DNA of 39,962 bases from an uncultured Ilumatobacter sp. (GCA_937919625.1 CALFRK010000160.1:1-39962); one strand, 5' to 3'. Shown: positions 25,600-38,656, counted from the first letter of the stretch. A program made the numbers and translations. Notes: a model not told the origin generated them from the sequence alone.

Positions 25600-25813
25600 A
25601 ACTCGCTGCCTGCGATCAAGTCGAGCGCAACCGCCCGCAGGCCTCGCGGAACTGTCGCTTGAGGCCGGTCAACGCTCACCAGGAGCTCAAGGCCGCTGAA
25701 CTGGCCCCGTTCGTCGATGCCGCATTGGGCAGAAAGAACCGGATGCGACCGATCGCCGACGCCAACGCCAAGATTCCCGTCGTGCCGGCAGCGGGGGTCT
25801 TGCTTCGCCACGC

Positions 25814-26059
25814 TCAGCTGAGCTTGAGGAACAAACGCTCGAGCTCGGATGTATCGGTGTCGGCATCGGCGTTGGTGAGCGCGGCGGCCATCAGCTTGAA
25901 GCCGATCCGGTCGAGCGCCCCCTTGGCGGCGGCCAGCTGGGTCACGATGTCACGGCACTCGCTGCCTTCGTCTACCAGGCGCTGCAAACCGCGGATCTGG
26001 CCCTCCAGACGACGTAGCCGAATGATGGCGTCCTGATTGACCTCTTCGGGGAATCGCAC
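25814..26059 (-). CDS. CsoR-family metal-sensing transcriptional repressor
   Basis: An 81-aa all-helical repressor starting at GTG 26059. NQDAIIRLRRLEGQIRGLQRLVDEGSECRDIV is the family core helix with the conserved Cys (Cys35), then QLAAAKGALDRIGFKLMAAAL. In Cu(I)-sensing CsoR, His and a second Cys follow in helix 2; here those places are occupied by Ala and neighbouring non-ligands, so the classic Cu site is not complete. A perfect operator covers its own promoter. The ligand may differ from Cu(I), or the protein may sense persulfide or have lost sensing; I cannot decide. Confidence 0.88.
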   Translation of the reverse strand: MRFPEEVNQDAIIRLRRLEGQIRGLQRLVDEGSECRDIVTQLAAAKGALDRIGFKLMAAALTNADADTDTSELERLFLKLS

Positions 26060-26065
26060 ACCGTC

Positions 26066-26086
26066 ATTATACCCGTAGGGGTATAA
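26066..26086 (-). promoter_or_regulatory. CsoR promoter with perfect operator
   Basis: TATAAT on the minus strand (26071-26066) lies 6 nt before the GTG start, suggesting a leaderless transcript. The perfect inverted repeat TTATACCC-GTAG-GGGTATAA (26067-26086) overlaps it. Sequence and spacing agree with the TACCC/GGGTA operators known for CsoR-type repressors. Confidence 0.85.
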
Positions 26087-26146
26087 ACGCGTCGTCGGCC
26101 CCAAGGGGCGGACAGATCACCGGCACGATCGCAGTGCCGACCGTCG

Positions 26147-26152
26147 TACAAT
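26147..26152 (+). promoter_or_regulatory. -10 box for the small membrane protein
   Basis: TACAAT ends 11 nt before the ATG at 26164. No clear -35 is visible. The CsoR operator is about 60 bp upstream. Confidence 0.4.
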
Positions 26153-26163
26153 GTCGGCGCTGT

Positions 26164-26463
26164 ATGAACTCGTCAAAGCCGCCATCTGACTCACCCTCGA
26201 CCCGGGCCATTGTCGACGACCCGATTCGTCGCAGGCGGGCCCAGGTGGCCAGATGGACACTGCTCGCCAACCGCGTCGGATACCTCGTGTTGGCCCTGGC
26301 GATGACGCTGTTCGTGATGGCGTTCGCGTTCGGCTTCACGGCCACAATGGCGACGCTGGTCATCATCAGCATGATCGTGTCGTTCGCACTGCTGGCACCC
26401 AGCATCGTGCTTGGCTACGCAGTCAAGGCAGCCGAACGGGAAGATATCGAACGTGGCATCTGA
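26164..26463 (+). CDS. Small two-helix membrane protein
   Basis: A 99-aa protein. A hydrophilic Ser/Pro and Arg-rich N-terminus (about 40 residues) is followed by two membrane helices (around 38-58 and 62-85) with a very short turn, and a charged tail EREDIERGI. I recognise no function. It lies between CsoR (divergent) and a TetR gene whose operator begins at its stop codon, so it could be expressed with either regulator. A GTG at 26134 is an alternative start. Confidence 0.7.
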   Translation: MNSSKPPSDSPSTRAIVDDPIRRRRAQVARWTLLANRVGYLVLALAMTLFVMAFAFGFTATMATLVIISMIVSFALLAPSIVLGYAVKAAEREDIERGI

Positions 26464-26487
26464 ATGGGTTACCCTTGGGTAACCCAT
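26464..26487 (+). promoter_or_regulatory. TetR autoregulatory palindrome
   Basis: A perfect inverted repeat with 11-bp arms and a TT spacer: ATGGGTTACCC at 26464-26474 and GGGTAACCCAT at 26477-26487. Its right arm includes the first two bases of the TetR start codon (26486). TetR proteins commonly bind palindromes of this size at their own promoters. If transcription starts at or near the ATG, binding would block it directly. Confidence 0.85.
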
Positions 26488-27076
26488 GAGCTCTCCACGA
26501 CTCTCCGCCGACGCACGTCGCGAACAAATTCTCGACGTCGCCATCAACGTGTTCGGCCGCGCCGGGTACTACGGCGCCTCGATGAACGACATCGCCGACG
26601 CCGCCGGCGTCACAAAGCCTGTGCTGTACCAGCACTTCGACTCGAAAAGCGACCTTTACAGTGCTCTGCTCGACGAAGTCGGCGCCCGGATGCTCGATGC
26701 GATCACGAAGGCTACGGCCGACGCAACAAACGGCAAGCAACAGACCGAGCTCGGCTTCCAGGCGTACTTCCGTTGGGTCGCCCAACGGCACGACGAGTTC
26801 ATGCTGCTGTTCGGGGGCACCGCACGCCACGATGGTGAGTTCAGCGGTCAGATCCGCAAGATCACAGAGGCAACTGCCGACGCGGTCGCTCCCCTGATCG
26901 CGGTCGACATAGATCCCGACCACCGCCGCACGCTGGCGCATGCCCTGGTCGGTCTGGCAGAAGGGGCGAGTCGGCGATTGGTCGGTCTCGGCCAGGCGTT
27001 CGAACCCGACGAGATCGCTCGCGAGGTCAGCGCCCTTGCGTGGGCTGGCCTGCGCGCCACACACCGCGCCAAATAG
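26486..27076 (+). CDS. TetR/AcrR-family transcriptional regulator
   Basis: A 196-aa regulator. The N-terminal domain (about 6-55) includes REQILDVAINVFGRAGYYGASMNDIADAAGVTK, then VLYQHFDSKSDLY, the classic TetR helix-turn-helix. The C-terminal helices form the ligand/dimer domain (FFDSK-like start, HDEFMLLFGGTARHD, HALVGLAEGASRRLV). The start codon lies within the palindrome. The ligand is unknown. The next gene is the diguanylate cyclase 82 bp downstream on the same strand, which could be a target. Confidence 0.92.
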   Translation: MSSPRLSADARREQILDVAINVFGRAGYYGASMNDIADAAGVTKPVLYQHFDSKSDLYSALLDEVGARMLDAITKATADATNGKQQTELGFQAYFRWVAQRHDEFMLLFGGTARHDGEFSGQIRKITEATADAVAPLIAVDIDPDHRRTLAHALVGLAEGASRRLVGLGQAFEPDEIAREVSALAWAGLRATHRAK

Positions 27077-27158
27077 CGACCCGGCCAAGCGGCCCAAACC
27101 TCACGGCCCAGCCGGATTCGACCTCAAGCTACGGCCGCCCCGAGCCGAAGAAAATGTG

Positions 27159-28211
27159 ATGTCGAAATCACGTCTCACCTTCGCAGCACTGGCCGTCGCC
27201 CTCGTGGCGTTGGCCCCCGTATCGGTCGCCAACGCTGCCGCCGATCTCACCGGCACTGCTGGGGAGATCGCGGCCGGCGCCGCCGACCTGGCCCACCAAG
27301 AGCAAACGCTGCTGGTCATGTTGCGTCCCAGCTCGGACCTGCCGGAAGCCGATCTCGTCGAACTCCGTGCACAACTGCGCTCGATCGATGCCCAGGGCGC
27401 CGCCGCCCTGGCCGATCTGACCCTCCTCAACGTTGAGCTCACAGATGCAATCCGAGTCGTGCTCGATCGGTTGCCGGCGGCAGCGACCAGGGAAAGCACC
27501 GAACTCGATCTGCAGTCCCCTCCCCAGGTCGTGTACGACGCGGCGATTGCTGACCTGCTTCGGATCTCGGCGACCCCTGAGGCCGTCATGCCGAGCAGCA
27601 GCCCGGATCGTGGTCCGGCGACCGCTCTACTCGTCGTGGCCGCATTGGCGCTGTTGACGCTCATCGCGTTCGCACTCGCCAGCTCGATCCGTCGCCGACC
27701 GGGCGACGATCAACTCGCTGACACGGCCTGGAGCGACGACCTGACCGGGCTTGCCAACCGCCGACGGCTCGACCACGATCTCGAGTCGGGCAATCGTAGC
27801 CACGGCCCCGCTGCCGTGATCATGGTTGACATCGACCATTTCGAGTTGGTCAACGACAACTTCGGCGATCACGAGGGTGACGATGTGCTGCGGGCGATCG
27901 CAACGATGCTCGCCAACCAGATCCGCTTCGACGATGTCGTGTATCGCTTCGGTGGCGAGGAGTTCTGCATCATGCTTCCCAATTCCTCGACCGAGGATGC
28001 ACAGAAGGTCGCCGATCGAATCGTGCGAGCAGCGCGACAGATCCGACTGCCCGATGGTCAGCATGTGACGGTGTCGGTCGGTGTTGCCGCCTCTGCCAAG
28101 GACGACGTCGGCACCACAGTTGAATCCGCCGACCGTGCGCTGTACGAAGCAAAAGACCTCGGTCGCGACCGGGTGGTCACGGCCACCCGGGCTGAGTTCG
28201 TCGACGCCTGA
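27159..28211 (+). CDS. Membrane-anchored diguanylate cyclase (GGDEF)
   Basis: A 350-aa protein starting at ATG 27159. Order: signal peptide (1-27, cleavage after ANA), a helical extracytoplasmic part of about 125 residues, one membrane helix (about 152-176), then a GGDEF domain. The active site is GGEEF (265-269), with DDLTGLANRRRL and DIDHFELVND before it. RFDD (256-259) gives an RxxD inhibitory site. So it should make c-di-GMP and be product inhibited. The outer domain has no recognised fold and may sense an external signal. Confidence 0.88.
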   Translation: MSKSRLTFAALAVALVALAPVSVANAAADLTGTAGEIAAGAADLAHQEQTLLVMLRPSSDLPEADLVELRAQLRSIDAQGAAALADLTLLNVELTDAIRVVLDRLPAAATRESTELDLQSPPQVVYDAAIADLLRISATPEAVMPSSSPDRGPATALLVVAALALLTLIAFALASSIRRRPGDDQLADTAWSDDLTGLANRRRLDHDLESGNRSHGPAAVIMVDIDHFELVNDNFGDHEGDDVLRAIATMLANQIRFDDVVYRFGGEEFCIMLPNSSTEDAQKVADRIVRAARQIRLPDGQHVTVSVGVAASAKDDVGTTVESADRALYEAKDLGRDRVVTATRAEFVDA

Positions 28212-28225
28212 ACGCAACAACCGGC

Positions 28226-32698
<4,473 letters not shown>

Positions 32699-32884
32699 GG
32701 GATGATCAGCGATCTCTCGAGGCTACCGACGGGCTGTTACACCCAATGCGGCGGAATCCCCGGTCACCGGCGCAAACCGGCATTTGCTCGATCGCTGTCG
32801 CTACAGAAGCATCGGTGTCGTGGTGCTGCCGAATGCCGCTGACGGGACGCGGTCACCCTGACAAGGGCCACAATGACAGCCGCT

Positions 32885-33124
32885 CTAGGCGATTTCGTCG
32901 GCGACGACCTGGCCGCGGTCGAGTCGGATCGTGCGGGTCCGCACATGACCAGAGTCACTCGGTACCTGGCCGGCGCATGCCGCGAGCAGCGTCGACTTGC
33001 CGACACCATTCGGCCCGACGACGCCAATCCGACGGCCAGGAGCCACGATCAGGTCGACGTGGTCGAGCACCGGGCGGGCGCCGCGAACGACAGTAAGGTC
33101 GGACACGGAGAGGGTTGCAGGCAT
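32885..33124 (-). pseudogene. Truncated ABC ATPase fragment (ABC-F like)
   Basis: An open frame of 79 aa starting at ATG 33124, with a good ribosome binding site (GAAGGAG on the minus strand about 9 nt upstream). It holds the start of an ABC ATPase: a Walker A GPNGVGKST and then AACAGQVPSDSGHVRTRTIRLDRGQ, as at the N-terminus of ABC-F proteins. It stops after VADEIA. No signature motif, Walker B or second domain is present downstream on any frame to 32699. It is a remnant, or a free-standing half of a lost gene. Confidence 0.75.
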
Positions 33125-33392
33125 GCGAGACAACTCCTTCGAGTAAGAAAGCAGCTGGTTCTCATCGGATGCGCATCGAGTGAGGCATACGCGAGCCGAT
33201 CAACCGTTGCAGTGCCAGTGTCGGTGAGTCCGGCCGGGCCAAGGAGTCGACGGGCGGACTGACGTAGCTCCCGCTTGCACTCTCGGTAGCCACGAAAACC
33301 GGTAGGTCAGGTTGGTCGCTCGGTCGCCACCGGCCAGACTCGACGGTCCGTCTCTGACCCTTCGCCCCTGCACGCTTGATACTTCACCTCCC

Positions 33393-35066
33393 GTGAGCAC
33401 CGTCACCCTCCGCCCCTGGCAGCGCATCGCCTTCGACCAGTTCCGCGCCAACGAGCACCCCGACTTTCTGGCCGTCGCCACGCCGGGGGCGGGCAAGACG
33501 ACATTCGCCCTAGCCTGCGCAAGGGCCACACTCGCCGACGAACGTCGGCGCCTGATCGTGGTCGCCCCAACCAGCCATCTGAAGGTGCAATGGTCGCTGG
33601 CAGCCCACCGACTTGGCCTCCAGCTCGACCCGGACTGGGCTCCCGGCCAGGGGCTGGCACGCGACGTCCACGGTCTGGTCACCACGTACCAGCAGGTGGC
33701 GACAGGTGACGCCGCCGACAAGCTGCGCGGACTGGCAGCCGACGGAATGGTGATTCTCGACGAGATCCACCACGCCGGTCACGAGCGGGCGTGGGGCGAC
33801 GGGATTCGACGCGCCTTCGAGTTGTCGGCCAAGCGACTCTCGCTGTCGGGCACTCCATTCCGCAGCGACAGCGCCAAGATTCCGTTCGTCCGCTACGACG
33901 TCACCGCCGAGGGAGATCTCGCCCACAGCGACTACACCTACGGATACGCCGACGCCTTGCGCGACGGCGGCGTCGTACGACCCGTCTACTTTCCCCGCGT
34001 CGACGGACAGATGGAATGGAGCACGCCGTCAGGCGATGTGCTGCGCGCCACGTTCAACGACGAACTAACCCGCGATCAGGTCTCTGCCCGGTTGCGAACG
34101 GCGCTCAGCCTCGACGGCGACTGGATCGCCACCGTGCTTGGCCAGGCCCACGATCGATTGCGCCAGATCCGCCAAGACCAACGTGATGCCGGCGGACTAG
34201 TAATCGCAATCGACCAAGATCATGCCCAGGCGATCGCCCGGCTGTTACGAAACCGTTTCAACACCACGGCCGATGTCGTCGTCAGCGACGATCCGCTGGC
34301 GTCGAAGAAGATCGCCGAGTTCACCGCCAACGACCGACCATGGTTGGTAGCGGTTCGGATGGTCTCTGAGGGTGTCGACATCCCCCGGCTGCGAGTCGGG
34401 GTGTACGCCACCACCACTTCGACCGAGTTGTTTTTCCGGCAGGCCGTGGGGCGTTTCGTTCGATGGCAGGCCGGACGGCCCAGCCAGAAGGCGTACGTCT
34501 ACGTTCCTGACGACCCACGCCTACGGCATCACGCCTTCCAAATTGCCGAAGCGCGCCGCCACATCCTGCGGCCACCATCCGAGGGCGACGACGAGTTTTC
34601 CCCTGACCGCGAATTCGACAGCCAAGCCAACGTCGACGACCTGTTCGAACAGCTCTCGCTGTTCTCGGTCGTTTCGTCGACAGCGACTGGCGTGAAGTTT
34701 CATACCGTCACCGAATCTGGCGTACAGATGTTTGACCCTCACCACTTCGACTCGGAGCCTGACCCGACCGAGCCCGTGTTCGCTGACGACTCGACACTGG
34801 CGATCGAGTTGCCTGATATACCCACAGATTCCGGACTCGTTTGGTGGAGCAAGCTCAGCATCGCCGAACAGAAGGACGACCTACGTACGCGCAACGCCGA
34901 CGTTGCCAAGCGCCTGGTGGACATCACGGGTTGGGGACACGCGCGGATCCAGAGCGAGATGAACAACCTGGCCGGAGTCTCCAAGGTGTCGACCGCAACC
35001 GTCGATCAACTCGAGCGCCGGCTGCGATACAGCGAGAGTTGGTTGCGGCGTCTGAAGCGCGGCTGA
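33393..35066 (+). CDS. SF2 DEAD/DEAH-box helicase family protein
   Basis: A 557-aa protein starting at GTG 33393. Walker A reads TPGAGKTT (30-37), motif II is DEIHH (123-127), motif III SGTPFRS (152-158), and motif VI is RQAVGRFVRW. The motif pattern is that of the XPB/restriction-subunit-like branch rather than canonical RNA helicases. The C-terminal region (about 440-557) begins with an acidic part and ends with a helical domain (AKRLVDITGWGHARIQ, ATVDQLERRLRYSESWLRRL) typical of actinobacterial homologues. Substrate unknown; DNA repair or restriction-like roles are possible. Confidence 0.85.
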   Translation: MSTVTLRPWQRIAFDQFRANEHPDFLAVATPGAGKTTFALACARATLADERRRLIVVAPTSHLKVQWSLAAHRLGLQLDPDWAPGQGLARDVHGLVTTYQQVATGDAADKLRGLAADGMVILDEIHHAGHERAWGDGIRRAFELSAKRLSLSGTPFRSDSAKIPFVRYDVTAEGDLAHSDYTYGYADALRDGGVVRPVYFPRVDGQMEWSTPSGDVLRATFNDELTRDQVSARLRTALSLDGDWIATVLGQAHDRLRQIRQDQRDAGGLVIAIDQDHAQAIARLLRNRFNTTADVVVSDDPLASKKIAEFTANDRPWLVAVRMVSEGVDIPRLRVGVYATTTSTELFFRQAVGRFVRWQAGRPSQKAYVYVPDDPRLRHHAFQIAEARRHILRPPSEGDDEFSPDREFDSQANVDDLFEQLSLFSVVSSTATGVKFHTVTESGVQMFDPHHFDSEPDPTEPVFADDSTLAIELPDIPTDSGLVWWSKLSIAEQKDDLRTRNADVAKRLVDITGWGHARIQSEMNNLAGVSKVSTATVDQLERRLRYSESWLRRLKRG

Positions 35067-35145
35067 CCCACCGAGTCGAACAACCCACGAACGCCGACCG
35101 CTCGACGTTTGGCATCGACGGCTTCCCCGCCAGACTGGCAGGCTG

Positions 35146-36240
35146 ATGGACCTCTCGACCGGCTTCTTCTTCGCGATCGGCGTCGCCGCGTTGGTGGTCG
35201 GGGCCGAAGCACTGGTGCGTGGCGCAGCCCGGCTGGCAGCCCGCACAGGTCTCTCTCCCGTCGTGATCGGACTGACCGTCGTCGCGTTCGGCACCAGCGC
35301 TCCCGAGCTGGCCGTCAGCCTCGACGCCGCCTTCCGCGGCGAGGCCGAGCTCGCCGTCGGCAACGTTGTCGGATCGAACATCGCCAACGTGCTCTTGGTG
35401 CTAGGCCTTTCGGCCGCCGTCGGTGGTGGACTAGTCGTCGCCCAACGGATCGTGCGGATCGACGTGCCGATCATGATCGGGGTTTCGATTCTGGTGCTCT
35501 TGTTCGGACTCGACAACCGCCTCGCCCGCTGGGAAGGCGCCGTCTTCGTTGCGCTGCTGGTCGTCTACATCGCCTGGACGGTCGTCAGCACGAGACGCTC
35601 GACGAGGCCCGACGTGATCGACGAGTACGACGAGGCGCTCAACGCCGAGAGGTTGCGCGAGAGCTCACCGTTGACCGATGTCGGTTACGTGATCTTCGGG
35701 CTGGTGCTGCTCGTTGTCGGATCGACTGCGCTGGTCGAGGCAGCCACCGACATCGCCACCGAACTCGGCGTCAGCCAACTGGTGATCGGGCTGACGGTGG
35801 TGGCAATCGGTACTTCATTGCCAGAGATCGCCACCTCGGTGCTCGCCGCCATCCGTGGCCAGCGCGACCTTGCGGTCGGCAATGCGGTTGGGTCGAATCT
35901 GTTCAACATCCTCGCCGTGCTCGGTCTGACGGCGACCCTGTCGCCGTCATCGATCCCGATCCCCGACGCCTCCCTGGCGATCGACCTTCCGGTGATGATC
36001 GCCGTGGCGATCGCCTGCCTGCCGATCTTCGCCAACGGCTACTCGTTGCTGCGTTGGGAAGGCGCGCTGTTCCTCGCTTGCTACCTCGCTTACCTGAGTT
36101 GGCTGTTGCTCGACAGCACCGACCATGGCGTGAAGAACGAATACGCCGTAGGCATGCTCGGTTTCGTTCTACCGCTGACCGTGATCACGGCCATCGTGAT
36201 CGCCGTGCGTCAGCGACGTGCCAACGCCGCCTTCGGCTAG
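35146..36240 (+). CDS. Ca2+/Na+ antiporter of the CaCA superfamily (YrbG type)
   Basis: A 364-aa membrane protein with ten or so helices. The two alpha repeats are clear: VVAFGTSAPELAVS with GNVVGSNIANV in the first half, and VVAIGTSLPEIATS with GNAVGSNLFNIL in the second. These contain the Glu and Asn/Ser residues that bind cation. A charged cytoplasmic loop (about 145-170) separates the halves. The family exports Ca2+ in exchange for Na+ or H+. The stop codon shares a CTAG with the convergent glucokinase gene. Confidence 0.93.
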   Translation: MDLSTGFFFAIGVAALVVGAEALVRGAARLAARTGLSPVVIGLTVVAFGTSAPELAVSLDAAFRGEAELAVGNVVGSNIANVLLVLGLSAAVGGGLVVAQRIVRIDVPIMIGVSILVLLFGLDNRLARWEGAVFVALLVVYIAWTVVSTRRSTRPDVIDEYDEALNAERLRESSPLTDVGYVIFGLVLLVVGSTALVEAATDIATELGVSQLVIGLTVVAIGTSLPEIATSVLAAIRGQRDLAVGNAVGSNLFNILAVLGLTATLSPSSIPIPDASLAIDLPVMIAVAIACLPIFANGYSLLRWEGALFLACYLAYLSWLLLDSTDHGVKNEYAVGMLGFVLPLTVITAIVIAVRQRRANAAFG

Positions 36241-37019
36241 CCCAGGTCAGGCGCCAGCACAGCTGCCCCGGCGATACCGGCATTGTTGGCAAAGTCTGCA
36301 ACCGCCAGCTCGCACCCTGGATCGAGTCGGTCGACCCACTCGTCGGGGCGCTTGCTGGCACCGCCGCCGAGGATGATCAGCTCGGGCGAGAACAGCCGCA
36401 CCACATGGCCGAGATAGCGGTCGACGCGGTAGGCCCATCGCTTCCAGTCGAGGCTGTCCCGTTGCCGCACACTGGCGGCCGCTCGCTGTTCTGCCTCGTG
36501 CCCGTCGAGTTCTAGGTGACCGAGCTCGGTATTGGGTACCAGCACGCCGTCGACGAACATGCCCGACCCGATACCCGTGCCGAACGTGAGACAGATCACC
36601 ACGCCCGACCGGCCGCGCCCGGCGCCCCACATCATCTCGGCGACGCCGGCGGCGTCGGCATCATTGACGACGTGGACAGGTTGGCCGATCGACTCGGCGA
36701 AAAGTTCTTCCCCGTTGACGCCGAGCCACCCATCGTCGATGTTGGCGGCACTGCGCACGATGCCATGCGTCACGACAGATGGCATACACACGCCGACCGG
36801 ACCCCGCCATTCGTGATGCTCGACCAGCTCGCGGACCACGGAGGCGAGCTGGTCTGGCGTTGCGGGCTGAGGGGTATCGATCCGGAACCGATCGGCGGTC
36901 AGCTGACCAGTGGCAAGATCGACGGGGGCGGCCTTCATACCTGAGCCGCCGATGTCGATGCCGAAGCTCGGTCCGGTTCGGACGGCCGCCGCGCCGTGTG
37001 GTTGTGGAAAGCTGGACAC
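36237..37019 (-). CDS. ppgK: Polyphosphate glucokinase
   Basis: A 260-aa ROK kinase starting at GTG 37019. FGIDIGGSGMKAAPVDLATG matches the polyphosphate/ATP-binding start of PpgK, VHVVNDADAAG contains the catalytic Asp, and ELGHLELDGHEAEQRAAASVR is the PpgK-specific block. The end reads SPELIILGGGASK. It phosphorylates glucose with polyphosphate (and usually ATP) and is typical of actinobacteria. It lies 58 bp after the flavoprotein gene and may be the last gene of that operon. Confidence 0.92.
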   Translation of the reverse strand: MSSFPQPHGAAAVRTGPSFGIDIGGSGMKAAPVDLATGQLTADRFRIDTPQPATPDQLASVVRELVEHHEWRGPVGVCMPSVVTHGIVRSAANIDDGWLGVNGEELFAESIGQPVHVVNDADAAGVAEMMWGAGRGRSGVVICLTFGTGIGSGMFVDGVLVPNTELGHLELDGHEAEQRAAASVRQRDSLDWKRWAYRVDRYLGHVVRLFSPELIILGGGASKRPDEWVDRLDPGCELAVADFANNAGIAGAAVLAPDLG

Positions 37020-37077
37020 GACCCCCGACGCTACCGTTAGTGCCAGCTTGGGCTCAACCGGTGAGCGCCGCGGCTGG

Positions 37078-38301
37078 TCAGGGTTTGGCGCGGGTGCGTC
37101 GTAGCAGCGGGTCGGCTGCGGCGAGTACCCGGTCGGCAACCCGCAAGGTGCGACCGGCGGCGCCCGGTGTCTCGGCGTCGACCAGATTGCCCATCACCCG
37201 CAGCGTGATGTCGGCGACCCGGTTGGTGCCGACGGCGAACCGCAGGCCGGTCCGCATCAGGCCGGGGTGGCCGACCAGGAAGGCGAAACGACGACCGGTG
37301 CGCAAGAACGCGTCGAACCGCTCGCCGATTTGCTCGTCGTAGCTTTGAGGAGCGCTGGCGGGGTCGGCCAGAAACAGGTCGGCCGCCAACATGCCCGACT
37401 CGAGCCCATAGTCGATGCCCTCGCCGTTCATCGGATTCACCAGACCGGCGGCATCACCGATCGCCACCCAGCCCGGGCCATGGCGCTTGACCGTGCTCAT
37501 CGGCAACCGCCAGGCGCGAGGACGCTCGAGGTTGGGCCCGATCTTCCACGTGTCGACAACGAGCGCTCGGTAGCTCTCGAGCAGATGGTTGAGATTGAGC
37601 TTTTTGAACCCCTTCATCGTTGATAGGGCGCCAACACCGATGTTGACGGTGCCGTCTCCACAGGGAAACATCCAGCCGTAACCGGGCACCCAGGTGCCGT
37701 GCTCGTCGCGGATCGTCAAACAGGCCTCGAGATGCCGGTCGGCGTGACGCGGGCTCTCGACATACGCCCGGATCGCCAGACCGAACGGTTCGTTCGGATC
37801 GCGTTCGGCCCCGAGCGCGCGGGCAACCGCGCCGGGTGCTCCCGTGGCCGCCACGACGAGGTCGGCGGCAATCGGTCCCTGTGGTGTGCGGATACCCGTC
37901 ACGCGGCCGTTGTGGTCGATGATCGGGTCACCGGTGGTCTCAAACCGAACGTCGGCACCCGCTGCCGTCGCGGCATCGATCAGCGCGGCGTCGAGTCGGC
38001 GGCGCGGCCACACCGCCCCGTGATTCGGGAAGCGGCCGCCGCTCGGCCAAGCCAGTTGGCGCACCTGTTTGCCGGCGATCATCCGCAAGCCATCGATGTG
38101 GTGGGCGTCGTCGAGCGGGATCTCGAGCTCGTTGAGGGCGGCGACCGCCCTGGGGGTAAGGCCATCACCACAAACCTTGTCTCGGCCGTGTGTGCCCTTT
38201 TCGACCACAACCACTCGCGCTCCGGAGCGCGCTGCCCGAATTGCGGTGGCTGCGCCGGCTGGTCCGCCACCGATGACGGCGATGTCGAAACGTTCACTCA
38301 T
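37078..38301 (-). CDS. Geranylgeranyl reductase family flavoprotein (MenJ-like)
   Basis: A 407-aa FAD protein. The dinucleotide-binding motif is GGGPAG (11-16) and the second conserved block is KVCGDGLTPRAV (42-53), which is very like the RDKPCGDGLTPRAV block in mycobacterial MenJ. A later FAD contact is GDAAGLVNPMNGEGIDYGLES. MenJ reduces one isoprene unit of menaquinone; other members reduce geranylgeranyl chains or archaeal lipids. The chorismate mutase gene 40 bp upstream points toward chorismate-derived quinones, but that is inference. Confidence 0.88.
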   Translation of the reverse strand: MSERFDIAVIGGGPAGAATAIRAARSGARVVVVEKGTHGRDKVCGDGLTPRAVAALNELEIPLDDAHHIDGLRMIAGKQVRQLAWPSGGRFPNHGAVWPRRRLDAALIDAATAAGADVRFETTGDPIIDHNGRVTGIRTPQGPIAADLVVAATGAPGAVARALGAERDPNEPFGLAIRAYVESPRHADRHLEACLTIRDEHGTWVPGYGWMFPCGDGTVNIGVGALSTMKGFKKLNLNHLLESYRALVVDTWKIGPNLERPRAWRLPMSTVKRHGPGWVAIGDAAGLVNPMNGEGIDYGLESGMLAADLFLADPASAPQSYDEQIGERFDAFLRTGRRFAFLVGHPGLMRTGLRFAVGTNRVADITLRVMGNLVDAETPGAAGRTLRVADRVLAAADPLLRRTRAKP

Positions 38302-38341
38302 GCCGCCTCCGATTCAATCGCCGGAATCGGATGGTACGCAG

Positions 38342-38656
38342 TCAGATCGCCGACGAATCGTCGGATGTCTTCGATTCATTCTCGGCGATCCGCTGATGAT
38401 GGTGGATCACCTCGGCGACGATGAACCGCAGGAATTTCTCAGTGAATACCGGGTCGAGCCCCGACTCCTCGGCGAGAGCCCGCAGCCGCGCGACCTGACG
38501 CTCTTCGCGTTCGAGGTCGGCGGCCGGCAGCCCCGCCGTGGCCTTGTAACGACCGACATCCTGCGTGATCTTGAAACGCTCGGCGAGCATGTGCACGAGA
38601 GCTGCATCGATGTTGTCGATGCTAGATCGGTACCTGGCCAGCTGCTCGTCGGTCAT
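38342..38656 (-). CDS. Chorismate mutase, AroQ type
   Basis: A 104-aa all-helical enzyme. The pattern matches the AroQ fold: RSSIDNIDAALVHMLAERFKITQDVGRYKAT with Arg10 and Lys38 as expected catalytic residues, and FLRFIVAEVIHHHQRIAEN at the C-terminal helix. It converts chorismate to prephenate for phenylalanine and tyrosine. Small AroQ enzymes are common in actinobacteria and may act with DAHP synthase. It is transcribed ahead of the flavoprotein gene. Confidence 0.9.
   Translation of the reverse strand: MTDEQLARYRSSIDNIDAALVHMLAERFKITQDVGRYKATAGLPAADLEREERQVARLRALAEESGLDPVFTEKFLRFIVAEVIHHHQRIAENESKTSDDSSAI

Noticed and set aside
25600-25813. Possible coding remnant in the gap between the aminotransferase and CsoR genes
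   Set aside because: A readable stretch occurs on the plus strand, but I could not link it to any family and it lacks a start.
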